Shown: positions 1-13,704 of the stretch, piece after piece
Position numbering within the stretch: position 1 is the first letter of the stretch
Layout of the letters: each line of letters begins with the position of its first letter
Origin: Anas platyrhynchos
Taxonomy: Eukaryota > Chordata > Aves > Anseriformes > Anatidae
DNA: 64,000 nt
Assembly: GCF_047663525.1 (NCBI RefSeq)
Contig: NC_092601.1
Span: 15,399,501 to 15,463,500, forward strand
Direction: 5' to 3'
Notes under the pieces: generated by a model
Database searches by the model: none
What the model was told of the DNA's origin: nothing
Seen by the model: the letters and a program-made list of their open reading frames with translations, nothing else
Translations under genes and position numbers: made by a program

Positions 1-3000
1 TTACAACACAAAAGCGCTGACAGATGTATGAAAAGAAACTCCTGGGTGACAACACTAGAGAGACCATCTCAAAACCAAGGACCAGAGAGTACCCCTCTTC
101 TTATCTCTGCTTCCTTTAGTGTGGCTCTGCATCTTAATTGGTAGGAATCAATCAGCTCGTCTTTTTTTCCCAGCACATACAGTTGCCATTGCACCTACTG
201 TCTGTGCATTTGCAGTTTTAGCAGAAAAAGCACTGGTGTGATACAAGGGAAGAATTTCAAAGACCTGCTGGAGCATTCTGCTTTATTCTAGCCTGCTTCA
301 CACAACTCATGTGTTTACACAGATTCAAGTCAACTTTGCCATTTTGCAGCAATTAAAATTAAAAAAAAAACACAACACAAAAATTCAAGTCAAGGTACTC
401 CGTAGCTTAGGTTTTTGCAGCCTCTTTTTATCTTCGCTGTTTAATACACTTCTCAGCACCCAGCGAGACTTAAGAGCAAACAATGAAGTGTTTTAGGTTC
501 CTTTTCTGTTGGTACCAAAGACACCCTGTCTCAATCAGATATCCCATTACCTATTGTTGTACCGTATTAAAAAGCTATTCAGCTTTTCTACTTCTTTCCA
601 GCCCGTGACCTCCACGCTACCTCAAGGCTCTTAACCAACTCTGCCCTCAGAATTAAAGTGAATTCAGTGCCACGCAACTAAATAAATCACAAGTAGAAGA
701 CTTTATTCTACTAAGCAGATTAAGTGAGTGACGCCAGCAGCCTCAGGACCATCTTAACTTCCCAGTTCAGTTAATCAGAAAGTGGACAATAGTGTTGCGA
801 TCATCATTATCTGTTCAGCAGCAAAAGGCACAGAAACCAGAACTGGTATTACCATCATGCTGTCAGGAGGAACACAGGCTTTGCTCCATTTTTACATTCC
901 CTTCACTCCAGAGTTTGTGACTCACTACACAATGAAAAGGCTTTGCAGAGCACTGCAGTATGACTCAGATGAGAGCACAGCCAGAACAAAACTGTTCATA
1001 TCGAGATATCTTCACTCCCAATGATTCATGGAAAGATGGGGAAAAGAACTGGTCTGATAAGATCCTCTATAGGGATGTCTCCATGGATCATGTCCTTTAA
1101 GGACGACTTGGAGGCAGCTCTGAAGGGACTCGCCGGTATGCCAGCCCCTGAAGAAGAGCAATCACAACCCCAGATCAGGCTAGGATGAAGCTTCCTGCTC
1201 CCCAAAATGAAGCAGCGAGCTGTACTTAAGTCTGCAGACAGTCGTGACTGAAGCAGAGCATCTGAAGGACACACACATACATTTTTAAACAATCTAGTCC
1301 TGATGGGAGGATCTGTTCTGCTCCTCCACACTTGCACACGGTGTTCTAGCCTAATGCAACACGATACACAGCGGGAGTGGATAAGAAGTAAATAATACCA
1401 AGAGAGAGCATTTCGGAGACGGACTCAGGTGAAGAAGGTACGTGGCCAAAGCCTGCAGCTGCACTGATCTCAGCCCTTGGCACAGCATCGCCCCAAGCAT
1501 ATCTCAAGCTCTCAGACAAAAGGAGGAAGCCCCCGTTGGTACACAATGCGCACAGCCGGTGGGACAGAGCAGCACAACTGGCTGTTAGATCTACGTCCTT
1601 ACAGATGCGCCCCACCATCCAGGGTCCCAGAAGACGCAACAAAGACCTGGACTTGAAAGGCAGGCACTATGTGCTTATCTGAGAGCTACACGTGTCCCAG
1701 AGAGGTTTCGGGGGACAATGGTTTGTCTGCTGCTTCAGTGGAATAGCTGCTTGCGCATTACAGTAATCCTCGACAGGTAGAGGTGGAAAGCCTGTTATAT
1801 CAGCAGGCTCCTCACCTGCAGGAGCACGTGGCACTTCAACAAGTGACATTACAGCACTCAAATCCAAGCTGTTGTATCTCACGTTTTCTTTTTCACGTTT
1901 TGTTCTCTTTTCCCTAGAACCAGTGAAGAATCAGAAGGCACACGTTGCTTCCTTCCTCATAACACATCAGAGCGAGAATGGACACTGTGCCCTACTGTCT
2001 GCCTCTTTATGACAACAGCCTAACTACCCTATGTCTTGAAGTCATGGAAACTTGAAGGTATTTTCAGTTTGGTAAGGGTAATCCTTCCTTACTGCAGCTA
2101 GGGACGCTCTGTCCTTTCCCATTCCCACACACTCCCAGCTAGCATCCCCCATTGACCTCAAATCCAGCGTGCAGCTTCACAGTTTACACTACAGAACAAG
2201 GGCATCAACCACGAATGGAATTGAAAACAAATCCACGCACAATTTGTGCCACCTCATGAGACTTCCAAAGAAAAGAACAATAAACAGGATTTAAATCAAA
2301 AAATTGACTTCGTTATTTTCAGGACTTTGTACAATTTTGGCTCCTAAACATGAAATGTGCCTAAAGAAACAGGGAAACTGTGCCAGCACAGGCTGCAAAC
2401 ACAGCAAGAGCTGCAAATTCATAACAAAGCTAATGGAAAAAGCTAGAATTCAGAACAATTTAAAGCATGAGAGAACATCTAGCATTACAGTTCCCAGTCC
2501 TGGAATAAGTTTCACTGCATTAGAATTAATCTATGTGGCTACAAACTCCAGAGCCAACTTGTAGAGCCACAGCAGCTTTGTTATATAACCAACAGCACAG
2601 ATAACACCGCCTGCATTACTGGAGCCTATTTGCTACCCCTCACCGACGCTGAAATCAGTAAAGCTGCTATTCAAATCATTCTCTTGAAGACAGGCGCTTC
2701 AGTAATCCAGACGGTCGGTTTGGGATTTGATAAGACATTTTCTTTCGAGCTGATGTTAAGACTTAAGAGGCCATCCACTGCTGTGCGAGAAGTCCTTAAT
2801 GTCATCATGGAAGGGGAAGCAAACACAGAGGAGGGGAGCAGCAGAAGCCTGAATGTGATTACAGTAGAAAGATTATCTGAGAAATGAACACAACCCCAGA
2901 GAAATGTTTTTAAGCAATTTTGAGTGAAAACCGGTGCGTCGGCTGTCCATTCACAGGTCAGCCAGCGCTCGCTTCGTGACAATACGCTCCCAGGAACATC

Positions 3001-3973
3001 CTTGCATGAACTCTGAACTTCTGCTCTTCAGCATCTCGTGTCGCCTGCTGTAAAGGCAGCTACCCTCTGAGGTCATAGAAATCCAGCTAAGCTGCTGTGC
3101 GGTGTTACATCTGTGTGTGGCCATCTTGAACCCTGCTAAGCCATGGGAACTAAAGCGAATTGATAAATTGACACCCCAAACACTCGAGTTGGGTCAAAAG
3201 CCTGTCTTGTTTATTGGTTTAAAGAAGCTTCTTAGCATCTACCCATCACTCTCCAAACACCTTGCTCACATTTCGCTCTAGCTTCAGCCCACACAACTGT
3301 TCTTCTCTTCACAACAAAAAGCCAAAGCGCACTGCTTTGTACAGCACTGCCAACCCCTTACGCTTCTGGGATGAAGGAGAGCTGTTGAGCTGCCCCAGCC
3401 TTTCCCCTGATGTTAGCATAAGGGCTGCAGACACAGGACACTGCATGTTCCAAAAAGCAAAATGGTGTTCCCAGACCCAGAGCCCGTGGCACAGCGAGGC
3501 AGTGGAGCCACTGCAGCTCTGCTCCAAGGCGACAGCAGAGCACACAGCTGTTGGAGCACACAGATTCCCTCCGTAATCGTTTTAATTAGGTGGCTAGCCA
3601 ACCAAGCACGGCACGCAGCACACAAAAAAAATAAAGAAAGAAAAATAAAAGCAGCAGCACACGAGCGCTCTGCGAGCATCGCGCTGTGCACTGATCTTCC
3701 CGTGGCTCTCCTCCTTTCCACCGGGGCCCCCCGGGCCAGGACTGCCTGTGGGGCTCCCCTACATCCCTTTTCGGCTCTTTTTTACCTCTCCCGGAGGAAT
3801 TTGGGCTCCGTGCAAGGCCGGCAGGAGCTGCCCCAAGCCGGCGGGGTGGAGGGGAGGCAGCCCCCAGGCGCGCAGCCCGCAGCCCACCGCCGGCACGGCG
3901 CCCCCTCCTTCCTCCTCCTCCTCCTCTTCCTCCCGGCCCCCCCTCACCCCCAACCCCCTCAGGGGGCCCTCAC
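1..3973 (-). other. TTYH3: TTYH3 intron 1 (3' part runs off the window)
   Basis: This is non-coding sequence downstream of the exon 1 donor in TTYH3 orientation. No ORF here resembles the tweety transmembrane exons (expected to begin near ALLLLG). The short ORFs lack splice context or similarity to anything I know. A pyrimidine-rich CCT/CTC tract lies at 3904-3945, just inside the intron. I see no other structured element. Confidence 0.7.
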
Positions 3974-4096
3974 CTGCTGGTACTCGGCGTCTTGCGGGCG
4001 AAAATCGGCGGAGGTGAGCTCCCAGCGCAGGCTGAGGTGCGGCAGGCGGTGCAGCAGGCTCACCCACCAGGGCGGCGAGTAGCTGACGCCCGCCAT
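3974..4096 (-). CDS. TTYH3: TTYH3 coding exon 1 (partial gene, N-terminus only)
   Basis: Reading the minus strand from ATG at 4096-4094, 41 codons run to a CAG|GTGAGG donor (GT at 3973-3972), ending in phase 0. The peptide begins MAGVSYSPPWWVSLLHRLPH and ends DFRPQDAEYQQ. Human TTYH3, as I recall it, begins MAGVSYAAPWWVSLLHRLPH and reaches FRPEDTDYQQ at the same point, so gene and start are secure. Tweety proteins are five-pass membrane glycoproteins. They were first described as calcium- or volume-activated chloride channels, and later structures without an obvious pore suggested a lipid-related role. This exon encodes the extracellular N-terminus before the first membrane segment. The remaining exons should lie to the left, outside the window; I could not find the hydrophobic exon 2 in 1-3973. 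The gene runs in the same direction as IQCE, as in human. Confidence 0.95.
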
Positions 4097-4292
4097 GCCT
4101 CGCCTCAGCCTCAACCTCCCCTCACCGGCCTCTCCTCACCCCGACCCGCCGGCCATGGAGCCCTCCCCCCCCGCTCTCTTCACCCTCTCCCCGCCGGCCG
4201 GCGGCCCCTCATGGCCGGCTCCGGGCTCGCTCCCTCTTTGTTCGCCGAGGAAGCTCCACCGCCTCCGCGCCTGGCGCCGCCCGCCCGCTCCC

Positions 4293-4297
4293 ATTGG
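4293..4297 (-). promoter_or_regulatory. CCAAT box (NF-Y type) upstream of TTYH3
   Basis: The plus strand reads CCATTGGC, so the minus strand carries GCCAATGG, the NF-Y core, inside the CpG island at a typical promoter distance from the TTYH3 start codon. Binding is inferred. Confidence 0.5.
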
Positions 4298-7200
4298 CAC
4301 CGCCGCGCTCCGCCCCGCTCCCGGCCCAGGACCGCCTATAAGAGACCCCGAAAACGACCCCAAAACGCCGAGGCCGGGAGCCCCAGGGCTGGCTGAGGAA
4401 GGGGGGAACCCCCCCCCCAGAAGCTCCCGGCTCTGCCCGCAGCCCCTCACGGAGCCCCCGGCCCCCGCAAGCCTGGGGGGCGCTGAGGGGAGTATGGGGC
4501 CCCCGCTGCTCGCTCCCTGTGTTTGTGCTTTTCCCCCCAGATCAGGGCAAGTTTTTTTGAGGTACAGCCGCGGCTAAAAGCTCTTTGTGACAGTTCCAAG
4601 CATGCCCAGTCCACGCAGACATTAGGCACTCGGCCTCCTTTAGTTTTCACCATTCTCTCTTCAGACAAAGGCTTGGCCTCTTCCAGCCGCTGACCCAAAG
4701 CCAATTACGTTGCCTCATTAGCTTCCACGGGACGTGGAGGGAGCAGGGTGGCTGGATGACCACATAAATCAGCCCTGAATTCAACACCCAGGTATGGGAG
4801 CGATAACAGTTGCTTCCTGCACAACACAACAGAGTTGTGCACAACACAGCAGTGCCGGCGTTGTGCTCTCCCCAGAGCCCTTCAGACATTATGGCTTTCC
4901 CAAGGACTACACACCAACCAGACGAGAAAGTACGTTCGTATATTTTCCAAACAGAACAGAACTATTCGCAGTATTAAAGTTAAAAAATACGTGCACACCC
5001 TCTTGGGGGGATGTGTCAGAAACGAGTAAGTAAATAAACACTCTGGATAACCTGAGGAGAGCTTTGTAAAACAACAAAAAAAAAGTAACAGCAAGCAGCA
5101 GCAATCACAAATTCATTTGCTTTGTTACAAAGATTGCATTGTTCCTATTATGACGGAAAGGTATAAAAATATTTGTTTTCTTTTACAGGGAAATGATCCA
5201 ATATTTTCGTTCTTGCTGTAAGTACGTGCTGCAGCCCAGCTCTCTCCACATGGTTATGTGAACCACACTTTCCCCGTCACAGCTCTGAGGCAGCGCAATT
5301 CACCTGCAGATTTGAAAATCTGAAAACAATGTATTGTAAATACCACTTCACGCAACTTGGATTTGAAAAGTGGAAAAAGCCTCCTAACAGACTTCAAGCA
5401 AACATCTCACGTATCAACGTCTGAGAAACTCTCATCTAAAGTATCCCTATTAGAACAAGAAACTTTTATGACCCAGGAAAAAATACAAAATACTGGAGTG
5501 CTGTGCATCCCATTTGTAAGAAATAAATGATAAAAGAAAAAAAAAAAAAAAAAGGATAATACTAACTGCTTGTTTTTCTCCTAACTGGTGGCAGGTCAGT
5601 AGAGATTATAGAGATGCCTCTTTTGCAAGTACAATTTTATTACATTCCCTAGATGCAGCTAGGAGTTTACACTCTACACTGTTCTTACAGATGCATTTTA
5701 TAAATAAGGACACCAAAAAGCTAAAAGGTGCTATTTAATATATAAGGATAAAATAAACATACTTCTGCTGATGTTCTGAACTATAACATCAACTTTAATA
5801 GTTTTTGACTAGGACAAGATTTTCATATGAGTTTTATCAACATTGCTAAAACGAAATCTTATCGTTCACAAATAGCACTAAGACACACGTCAGAGTTCAC
5901 AGCCACGCAGTATGTGCACAAGTACAAGATATACAAGGGTATGAGATAGAAGACCTCAACTCCCTCCAGCCTTCTGCAAGAAGAGTTCTCACTTCTTCGC
6001 AGAAGGACAGGAGATCAGCAGCCAATTTTATTTTCTTCCCTTTTTTCCCCCCTCCTTTTTCACCGTGCCAACAAGGATGGGGAATAAATTACTTTAAAGC
6101 CCAATGATCTAACATATTTCACCTCCAGTTCAAACAACTCTAACAGAAGGAGCTGGGAGACCTCACTCCGAGCAAGGGCTCTCTCCGCGTAAACCACTTA
6201 CGCCACAGAGTTTATGCAATTCGGCACTAAAACACTCAGGGCTGGAATCTGTCCTACAGATGTTACTGCTGCCACAGGCCTCTGGATAGAAAAACCCCAC
6301 CAGGCTGCAAGCCCAAGTACCTTTGTCAGCAATATGATGGACATGGAATAGAAGCAGATGCAGCAGCCACTCAACACAGAGATCTCAGTTGACAGCACTG
6401 ATATAAATCAAACGGAACAAAATGTTTTGGAACAAATCACAGGAAAAGCTGGATACTATTAAATGGGGGTGTAAGCACCAGCCCATCAGCACAGCAGTCT
6501 GAGGCGCCGTATGGGGGCGGGGTAAATGGGAAAGGGACCAGGTTTTGCAGCGCTCGTGTGCATGCCTCTCTCACGGTCATTTGCTGCAGAGACAACTGGA
6601 TTAAATTATAGTAGAATGAGGATTTGGGATTAGAGAGAAACAGAGGCATCAACAGTTTTAATTTCTCCCCCACTATTATTTATAATGATATGGGAAAATA
6701 AGAAAAAGAAGAAAACAAGTTCAGCAAAGTAGGAATGAGACAATCCATGGGATCTAGCTCTAGCCATACTTTCATGGTAGAAAGGGTGCTTCATACTATT
6801 GTACCACATCAGGAAGCAGTGTTTGCATTTCTTAGATGTCTAGCATCTCTCACTCAATCCTGTTCAGGTAATTCTCGATTACATGACAACAAAACAGCTA
6901 TCAAGGCTTTCATGTTTAGATTACAGCTGCCTTTTCCCCTCCCCACACAAATAGGTGCTCTCTGTTTTGCCAAAATGAACAAACAAGCCACTGCTGTTGA
7001 GATCCCAGGAATAAAAGCTAACACTAAATCACCCTTGCATAGAAAGCAGTTCTACAATCAACCAAAACAAACTGCAAATGTCAGCTTGCTAGATGGCAAT
7101 CCTGCTGAAAAGTAACCCTAAGAGCCACATTAGCATTCGCTAACTTGCTTTGACAGTGGCTTTGCTAGAGAATCACTGGACAAAATATGCAAATGAGGTG

Positions 7201-8826
7201 CTCAAAATTAAAGAAAATGAACATGGAAAGAATAGTTTAAACCTCCAAAATTAAGGCAACCACTGCTGACCCCTCTCCCCTTGAGGCCATCAGGCAGTCT
7301 GAGAAAACATTACTAGCAAATCTATCTTTTTCCATGCTTCAGAAGCTTCCCTCTGACTTCAGACACTCCTACTTGTGCAATGAGAGCACGTTTTGTAACA
7401 GTAATCCCAAACCCCTGGCTCTTTTTATTCACTATGAGATGAAATAATTCAGATTTTAATATACCGTGAAGCGAGGAGTCTTCCCCTGACTGTCAGACCT
7501 AATATGTGTTATGAAAGGTTTTAACCAACAATGCAGATTTAAAAAAAAAGTTTGAATTTCAAGTGCCAGCAGATGGATGAGTTACCCTCTCGAGACTAGG
7601 GGCTAAATTACGGGCAGTCAGAGGGAGGTCAGCGAGACAAACGTGTCTCAGCACTCAGCTGCCACTGTTAAACACCACCTCAGCCCTGCTTGCCTCTGCT
7701 GCTCCGTAAGCTCTGCCCTTACATCAAGTCATGCTTCCTTCCCACTGAGCTAGACTGTGCCTCGATCAAGATTACCCTTCCTCCCTTCCCAGGGCTTCCT
7801 CTGTATTTTTTCTATGGAAAGTCAAAGGAAATAAAGACAGGGCTGCTCTGCAGCCCCCCTCAGATTTCACTGCCCCCTTGACAGCTCAGTCCACAGCCTT
7901 CGCTCTTCCCAGGAAAGCCACGCTGCCAGGGCTCTTCCCAGCTGAGTTCTCCTCCCCGCTTGAGGTATTTCCCCAGAGTGGAGAAGGGAATGTACATTTG
8001 GATCTTCATTACTTTCCTCTGAAGTCCTCCTAGGGACTTTTGGGTTTAAACAAAGAATAGCCACAACCAGAGCCAACATAAAAAGCTTTAAGCAAACTCA
8101 AAGAAATCGTATGAAAAGGTTAATTCTGTCATTTCCAGTCCTGAGGCAATACTCCCTTTCTCTCATGTTCTACTGGCCTTTTTATAGTTTGTGAGATTGA
8201 GGGAAATGGGTGGAAGATGTGGAAATCCTATTGCACCTGCCCGCTCCTTTCCTTTCCCCAGAGAGCTACACACAGAACATTCTATTATTTAGTTAATTGC
8301 AAAGAAACAATTACAAAGGAACTTGGCAAATTCTCTCTAATCACAGTGAGACCCAGTGCAGTTTGGTAAGTTCAGCAAATTAGCAAGTAAGTGAATATAA
8401 AAAAGAAAGAATAACACAGCTCAAATTGCACTTTGTTTTGTCAGTCAGTTTCTGTTTAATTATTTAAGATATTTCTTCATAACATTCTAGTACATTTTGT
8501 ATAATAATGAAGGTTTACTAGCATAGAAATGCCATACCTGGCTATTAAGTATCTGCCAAGAGGAGGAAGAAACTGACAAATCCATGTAAATTACAGAGAG
8601 CCTGTTTAGGAAATATTTCCAGGTTAGATAAATAGGCTTTGCCATAATTTGTGTGAGATATAAATAAGGATCATTGCTAGATAACGACAATGCTAAACTA
8701 ATGTTTGTACAGGACGTTAGAATTTGAATTGCAAGCATTCATGGTCAATCCTCCAGTTTATTTAATGCTATTCTAATTCTCTATGCAGACAACTAGAGGC
8801 CATTTAAGCAGGGTTTTTTGTTGTTG

Positions 8827-8853
8827 TTTTTTTTTTTTTTTTTTTTTTTTTTT
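8827..8853. repeat. Poly(T) run
   Basis: Uninterrupted run of 27 T preceded by TTGTTG. I see no source gene or target-site duplication, so it is a simple repeat and not a demonstrable retrogene tail. Confidence 0.8.
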
Positions 8854-11800
8854 ACAGCTGCACTGTAATCAAGTGGCAGATCTTACAGTATATTATTTCT
8901 AAACTTATATTACAGGAAAGACTTGCAAGCTCCACTGCATTACTGAAACAGAAGATCATTCTGCAGAACTGATAAACCAAGGTGGGGCAGAAGAGCAAGA
9001 CTCAGGTGTGGTATGATCTGGCTGATAGGAAGAGAGATAATACAGCCCCTTACAACAGGCACGATGTCCCTCCTGGTTCTTTTCAGATCATTTTGGGCAT
9101 CAAGTTTTTATGACACATCTGTTCATACTATCAAGAATAGAAGCCCTAAAGGGGCTTATGTGACACCCAGTGTGAAGTGTCTTCTGAGGCACGCTGGCAA
9201 GAAATCTACCAACTAGTAGGGGAGCTGTTACAATCTGAGCAACATCTTGAGGGAGGAAGTTTTGTTTATACAGAGCCCCAGTGTGGGGAACAACATGAAC
9301 ACTTTCCTGGAGATCAGAACAGATGTAGAATACATATGCTCTCAGAGTTTAAAAAAGTCATTAGGACAGCCAGACAGTGGAAAGGGCAAGAGGAGCAGGG
9401 TACAACTTAATCAGTGGAATACAACAGAGTTTAGTTAACAAGAACATAGCAACACTTGCTGTTCAAGGCTATTCCTTCAAGCACAGTGAGGACAGAATGA
9501 ATGCTAAAGGCCACATGTAAGCAACAGCCAATGCGCCTTATGCACATCTGTTTGCCCTCCACTCCCCCTGGCAGATTAATTGGAACAATCATCACAGGTT
9601 TTTTTAATTATTTTATTACTCACATTTCACTGGTTTAATAACTGGTTGCTATGACTGTTACAACCAGCAAGCAAGCAGCACAATAGACATAAATGAAACT
9701 TGCTGTACTCTGCACAAAGCCACACATATTTGAGGCAATAGTATGGCTTTTAGTTTTAGAAACACGTGACAGATTTCCTCTCGAATCAACTACCAGAAAT
9801 CAAGACTGAAAGCAAGAGCCCATCACTGCTGGCAATTGCACTAGGATTTGGTCAAGAGCATTGTTCACCCTACCGATGGGAGGACTTTAAACTTATATTA
9901 AGAGGAAATTCACACCCTACGTGTTTAAGAGTTAACTTTTTACCAGCCTCATTACCTGTCTTGCAGAATGGAGGAGACTGGACTTACTCAGGACTGGCTC
10001 AGCAAAACAGCCTGAGGAAAAAGGTCAGCCTAGGTGCAAAGTGAAAACACAGGAACAAGCAGCAGAGGCTGGAGTAGCAATACAAGCACAGCAACTGCAG
10101 CAGGAATGCATGAACAATTAATTTACAAGCTTGAACTTAATTTGAAAGTTCAATAGTCAGGAGAAAATACACTGCAATTATTTCAACATTTTAAAAATCC
10201 CAAAGTAACTTACATACAAGATTTGCACAGTTCTAATTATTAAAATGATCATAAAAATCAATGGCTTTCTTATATATACACCAAAATTGATACTAGTTCA
10301 TTACAACTGCATAAAAAGTTGCCTGTGTAGGGATTATTTGTATAGCTACGTAGGAAACGTTATATTTTTCAGGTCTTGATGGTGCAATAAAAATTTACAG
10401 GCATAGGCACTTAAGGACAGAAAGAGATCAAGAGAGATCACATCCCATAAAAGTCAGATCTCTAAATTCACATGATTCCTAACTAAACAGTAGGTAAACA
10501 GCAAAAGGTTTCAAGTAGGCAGCATTATCCCATACAGAACTTGTGTATCAGCAGGATGGAAAGTGTGCTATTAGGTAGCTTACAGCGGAATTTCATTTTA
10601 ATTCAGGACCTTGATGGCCCTACAAGGTTACCAGTACCTTGTACAGAAAACATTTTTTGTTTGTTTGTTTTAAAATGAAGCTGAGTGTTTTTATAGGGTC
10701 TATATCCTGGCTGGTTTCAGCCACACAGATTTTTACTGTCCTCAGCTTTCTGTTGAGTCAAAGAAAAGAAAAATGCCATTTCCTCTGAAATTAATTTTTT
10801 CTTCCTTCATTGCTCCATACCTCTCCCCAGATTTACAACGGCTGGCATTCAGACAGCCACAGAATGAAACCTACAGTGTCAATTAATACTCCTTTCAACA
10901 CATTCCATTACAGCATATAATGAAAAAACATTAAAGGCTATTAATGCTGCAGAGGTTTCTCTTTCTAGTGTACTAAACCAAACTTTCTATACCCTGTGAG
11001 CATATAGTTATCTTTCAAACAAAGTTATGTGTTTGAAGCCTGCCCAATTAGGTATCAGATTTATTTGTTTTTAATGGTTGTCAGATTGAATTGAATTTAG
11101 GAAGCTCTAAAGACATTTTCATTAACCTCAGAAGGCGTTTGCTCCTTTTCACCCTTCTGTCTGTCTATGACTTTGGGTCACACCAAGCAACTCTCTCTTT
11201 TATCCTGGAACTCAGCTACTCTACTGCTAGTTGTATGCCCAGTTAAAACAGAAGTCTTTCTACTCTGTATCTTCTTGATACTTTCATATCTGTTCTTTGT
11301 TATGGTACAGTAAAGTAAATGTCATCTTCATCATATTTTCTGTCCAAGTATTTCCCTAAAGGGTAACAGTTAGGTAGGTATTTTGTATCAGTCTTGGTCC
11401 TGACGTACACTACATACTTTCTCCTTGATGTGTCAGAGTCCTCAGCTCTAGTTACTCTCTCTGGAGGTATCCATGACATAGTCACAGTTACAGACTTGAA
11501 ATATTATACATAAGCAACTCAATACAGCTCTGCTTCTATTTAGCAAAATTACTCTTTTATAACCTGACTTTCAGAAAAAGAGGGAAACAGTCTAAGCTTC
11601 TACTGAGAGGATTTTATCCCTTTTATTTTATATATATTTATCCTTGCTGCAGATGACAGTCATGTGACCAAACTACCAGCAGGAAAAATTTACCCAACAC
11701 AAGTATAAATGACATTCTTCAGACTGCTTTGGGTATGGAGAGCTCCCAAAACTGCCTTTGGAAAAAGCAAAGGCAGCATTTCCACTGATGGGATTAAATG

Positions 11801-12718
11801 AAATCAGCTGCATTGTGCTGCAGCCATCCAGTTTCCTTTGGCTGCAAGTATTGGCATGAACTATGATAAGCTCAGATAGTGCTTCATTGAAATCAGAGAA
11901 CTGAGACAGCTCTGGCTTATTAGTATTCTGCAAAACAGCGGTGACTGATTTTTAATTTAAAAAAAAGAAGAGGGAAAAGGTGATAAAAATCTTCTATTTA
12001 AAAGCATGCTTTCTGTTTACAGGTGACTTTATTATTCCTTGATGACAAAGAACCATTAGGGTCTCTAAAAAAACTTTGCTGTTTGCAAAATGAAATTCTA
12101 CTTCCAGTAAATATCACATGATTTACCCAGTTCACCTTTCATACAAAGGCATTTTCATGCCTTTGAAGGTATTGGAACAATAGTCTGGACTAAAAGCTCC
12201 TCCTTCCAGCAAGAAGAGGTACAGTTTGTGTAAAAGATTTGGAAAGACTCCTCTGATCATATTGTCCACAGTCCATTATGTCACTGGTCCTTTCATGAAG
12301 CCTGCTAAAGACATTGTCAAATAGTGTTTGTTCTGGATGTAGTCTCATTATCTATTATAAGCCAACCTTCTGCTTCTGTTCAAGCTACATGGGTCTGAAT
12401 ATGTTGCTCATCCCAATCTACATCCCTCAGAACAGAGTGGGTAGTGCTCAGGCTTTCCAGCAGTAAGCCTCATAGCTCTACCTGATGACAGAAGATGGCT
12501 GTCCCTTGTGACCCCTCTCCCAGCCTGTAACTGGTCTCACGGTGCACTTGCAGCATATACTGCTGATGTGCACGCACACAAATGCAGTGCTGAGAAGAGA
12601 GATCAACAGCAGAGCAAAATTGGACTTAAAATCTCTTAGTACTCAACATATGAGCAATCTAGTTAGTCAAAGTTTCAGTCAAGTGATGTAAGCTAAAACA
12701 GAACATAAAGCAACATAT

Positions 12719-12909
12719 GCACACTGGAACAGGCTCCCCAGGGAAGTGGTCACTGCACCGAGCCTGACTGAATTTAAGAAGAGATTGGACTGTGCACTTA
12801 GTCACATGGTCTGAACTTTTGGGTAGACCTGTGCGGTGTCAAGAGTTGGACTTGATGATCCTTAAGGGTCCCTTCCAACTCAGGATATTCTATGATTCTA
12901 TGATTCTAT
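12719..12909 (+). mobile_element. CR1 non-LTR retrotransposon, 3' end
   Basis: This is a 5'-truncated CR1 in plus orientation. It has the stretch beginning ACTGGAACAGG, then a diverged body, then CCCTTCCAACTCAGG near the end. It terminates in tandem copies of the octamer ATTCTATG, the diagnostic CR1 tail in birds. It lies a few hundred bases downstream of the IQCE stop codon, on the opposite strand to that gene. Confidence 0.88.
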
Positions 12910-13204
12910 ATCTTCTCTGTCAAATGTTTGCACTTCTTAGAGATGACCCTGCATACTCCACTCCACTCACTGATATGTGAGCAGAAAAAGCAGTCACAAG
13001 GGCATCCTTCATAGAACACTCCTGCTATTACACCCTTCTCTGACAAATATAAAAAAAAGTGATTACATGATTAGACATTTCAAATACAAAAGTGCTATAC
13101 ATATTATAGCTAGCACGTTTGGAAAAAGCAATAAATAAAGGAAACCATGCAGCCACAGTAGGCCTAGAGTAGCCCTATGACACAGAATTGATTTCCTTGA
13201 AGCC

Positions 13205-13210
13205 TTTATT
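13205..13210 (-). promoter_or_regulatory. IQCE: Candidate IQCE poly(A) signal (AATAAA)
   Basis: TTTATT on the plus strand is AATAAA for IQCE, about 500 bp past its stop codon. It is the only canonical hexamer I found in the first 600 bases after the stop. Some GT-rich sequence follows it on the minus strand. The real cleavage site is not proven. Confidence 0.45.
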
Positions 13211-13704
13211 GGTCTGCATAGACTTTAAATGTTTAGTGTAAAAAGAAAAAAAACACCATATTACAATATGACACTATAAAAATTTTAAATAGAGAGGACC
13301 TTGTAGCACATACAAGCCGTTCCCCTTCACATACACAAGCTGAAAAACGGAGCCAAGTTATTTTTCACTTTCTGATTAAACAAAGTATTTCAGCCAACCT
13401 GAAACAAGACTTTGTTTGACATGAAATATTTTAAGTCTCTATTGCTTTCATTTAAAATTGATATTTGAATCTGTGAGAGAAAACATTGTTTTGTTTTAGT
13501 CTTTTTTAAAATTCAAACTCTCCATACCAGAAGGATAAGCATAATGGACAGTCAGAGGCTTTTAGCCATGTAGTCAGACATATCAAACAATTATTCATTT
13601 ACATCTGAAATAATGACAACTGCAGGCTAATACTCCTCCTTTTCCTCTTTGCTATGCTTTACCTTTGTAGAAATATTTTTGTTTGTGAATCAAATAATTC
13701 AAGA

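Larger units (their letters stand above)
3700..4560 (-). promoter_or_regulatory. TTYH3: TTYH3 CpG-island promoter and 5' UTR
   Basis: A GC- and CpG-rich block surrounds and precedes the TTYH3 start codon (upstream is to the right). Several GC-box-like CCGCCC/CCGCCCC strings lie at about 4278-4320, and an inverted CCAAT box sits at 4293-4297, about 200 bp upstream of the ATG. There is no TATA box in the TTYH3 orientation. A TATAAG string at 4337-4342 reads on the plus strand, away from TTYH3. The transcription start cannot be placed exactly from sequence. Confidence 0.8.
4561..13204. other. Intergenic region between TTYH3 promoter and IQCE 3' end
   Basis: About 8.6 kb without a recognisable exon. 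It contains short A/T runs (for example 5537-5554), a 27-base T run at 8827-8853 and a CR1 3' end at about 12719-12909. ORFs here are all under 130 codons, show no family similarity I can recognise and lack supporting splice structure. Unrecognised non-coding RNAs or enhancers cannot be excluded by eye. Confidence 0.6.

Noticed and set aside
3462-4082. 206-codon plus-strand frame antisense to TTYH3 exon 1
   Set aside because: Overlaps a well-supported exon on the other strand. Its high-GC half is composition-driven and no splice or homology support is visible.
4337-4342. TATAAG on the plus strand as a TATA box for a divergent gene
   Set aside because: No plus-strand exon or other promoter evidence follows it; a single short A/T string in a CpG island is not enough.
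8827-8853. Poly(T) as the tail of a minus-strand processed pseudogene
   Set aside because: The sequence next to it shows no coding remnant and no flanking duplication.
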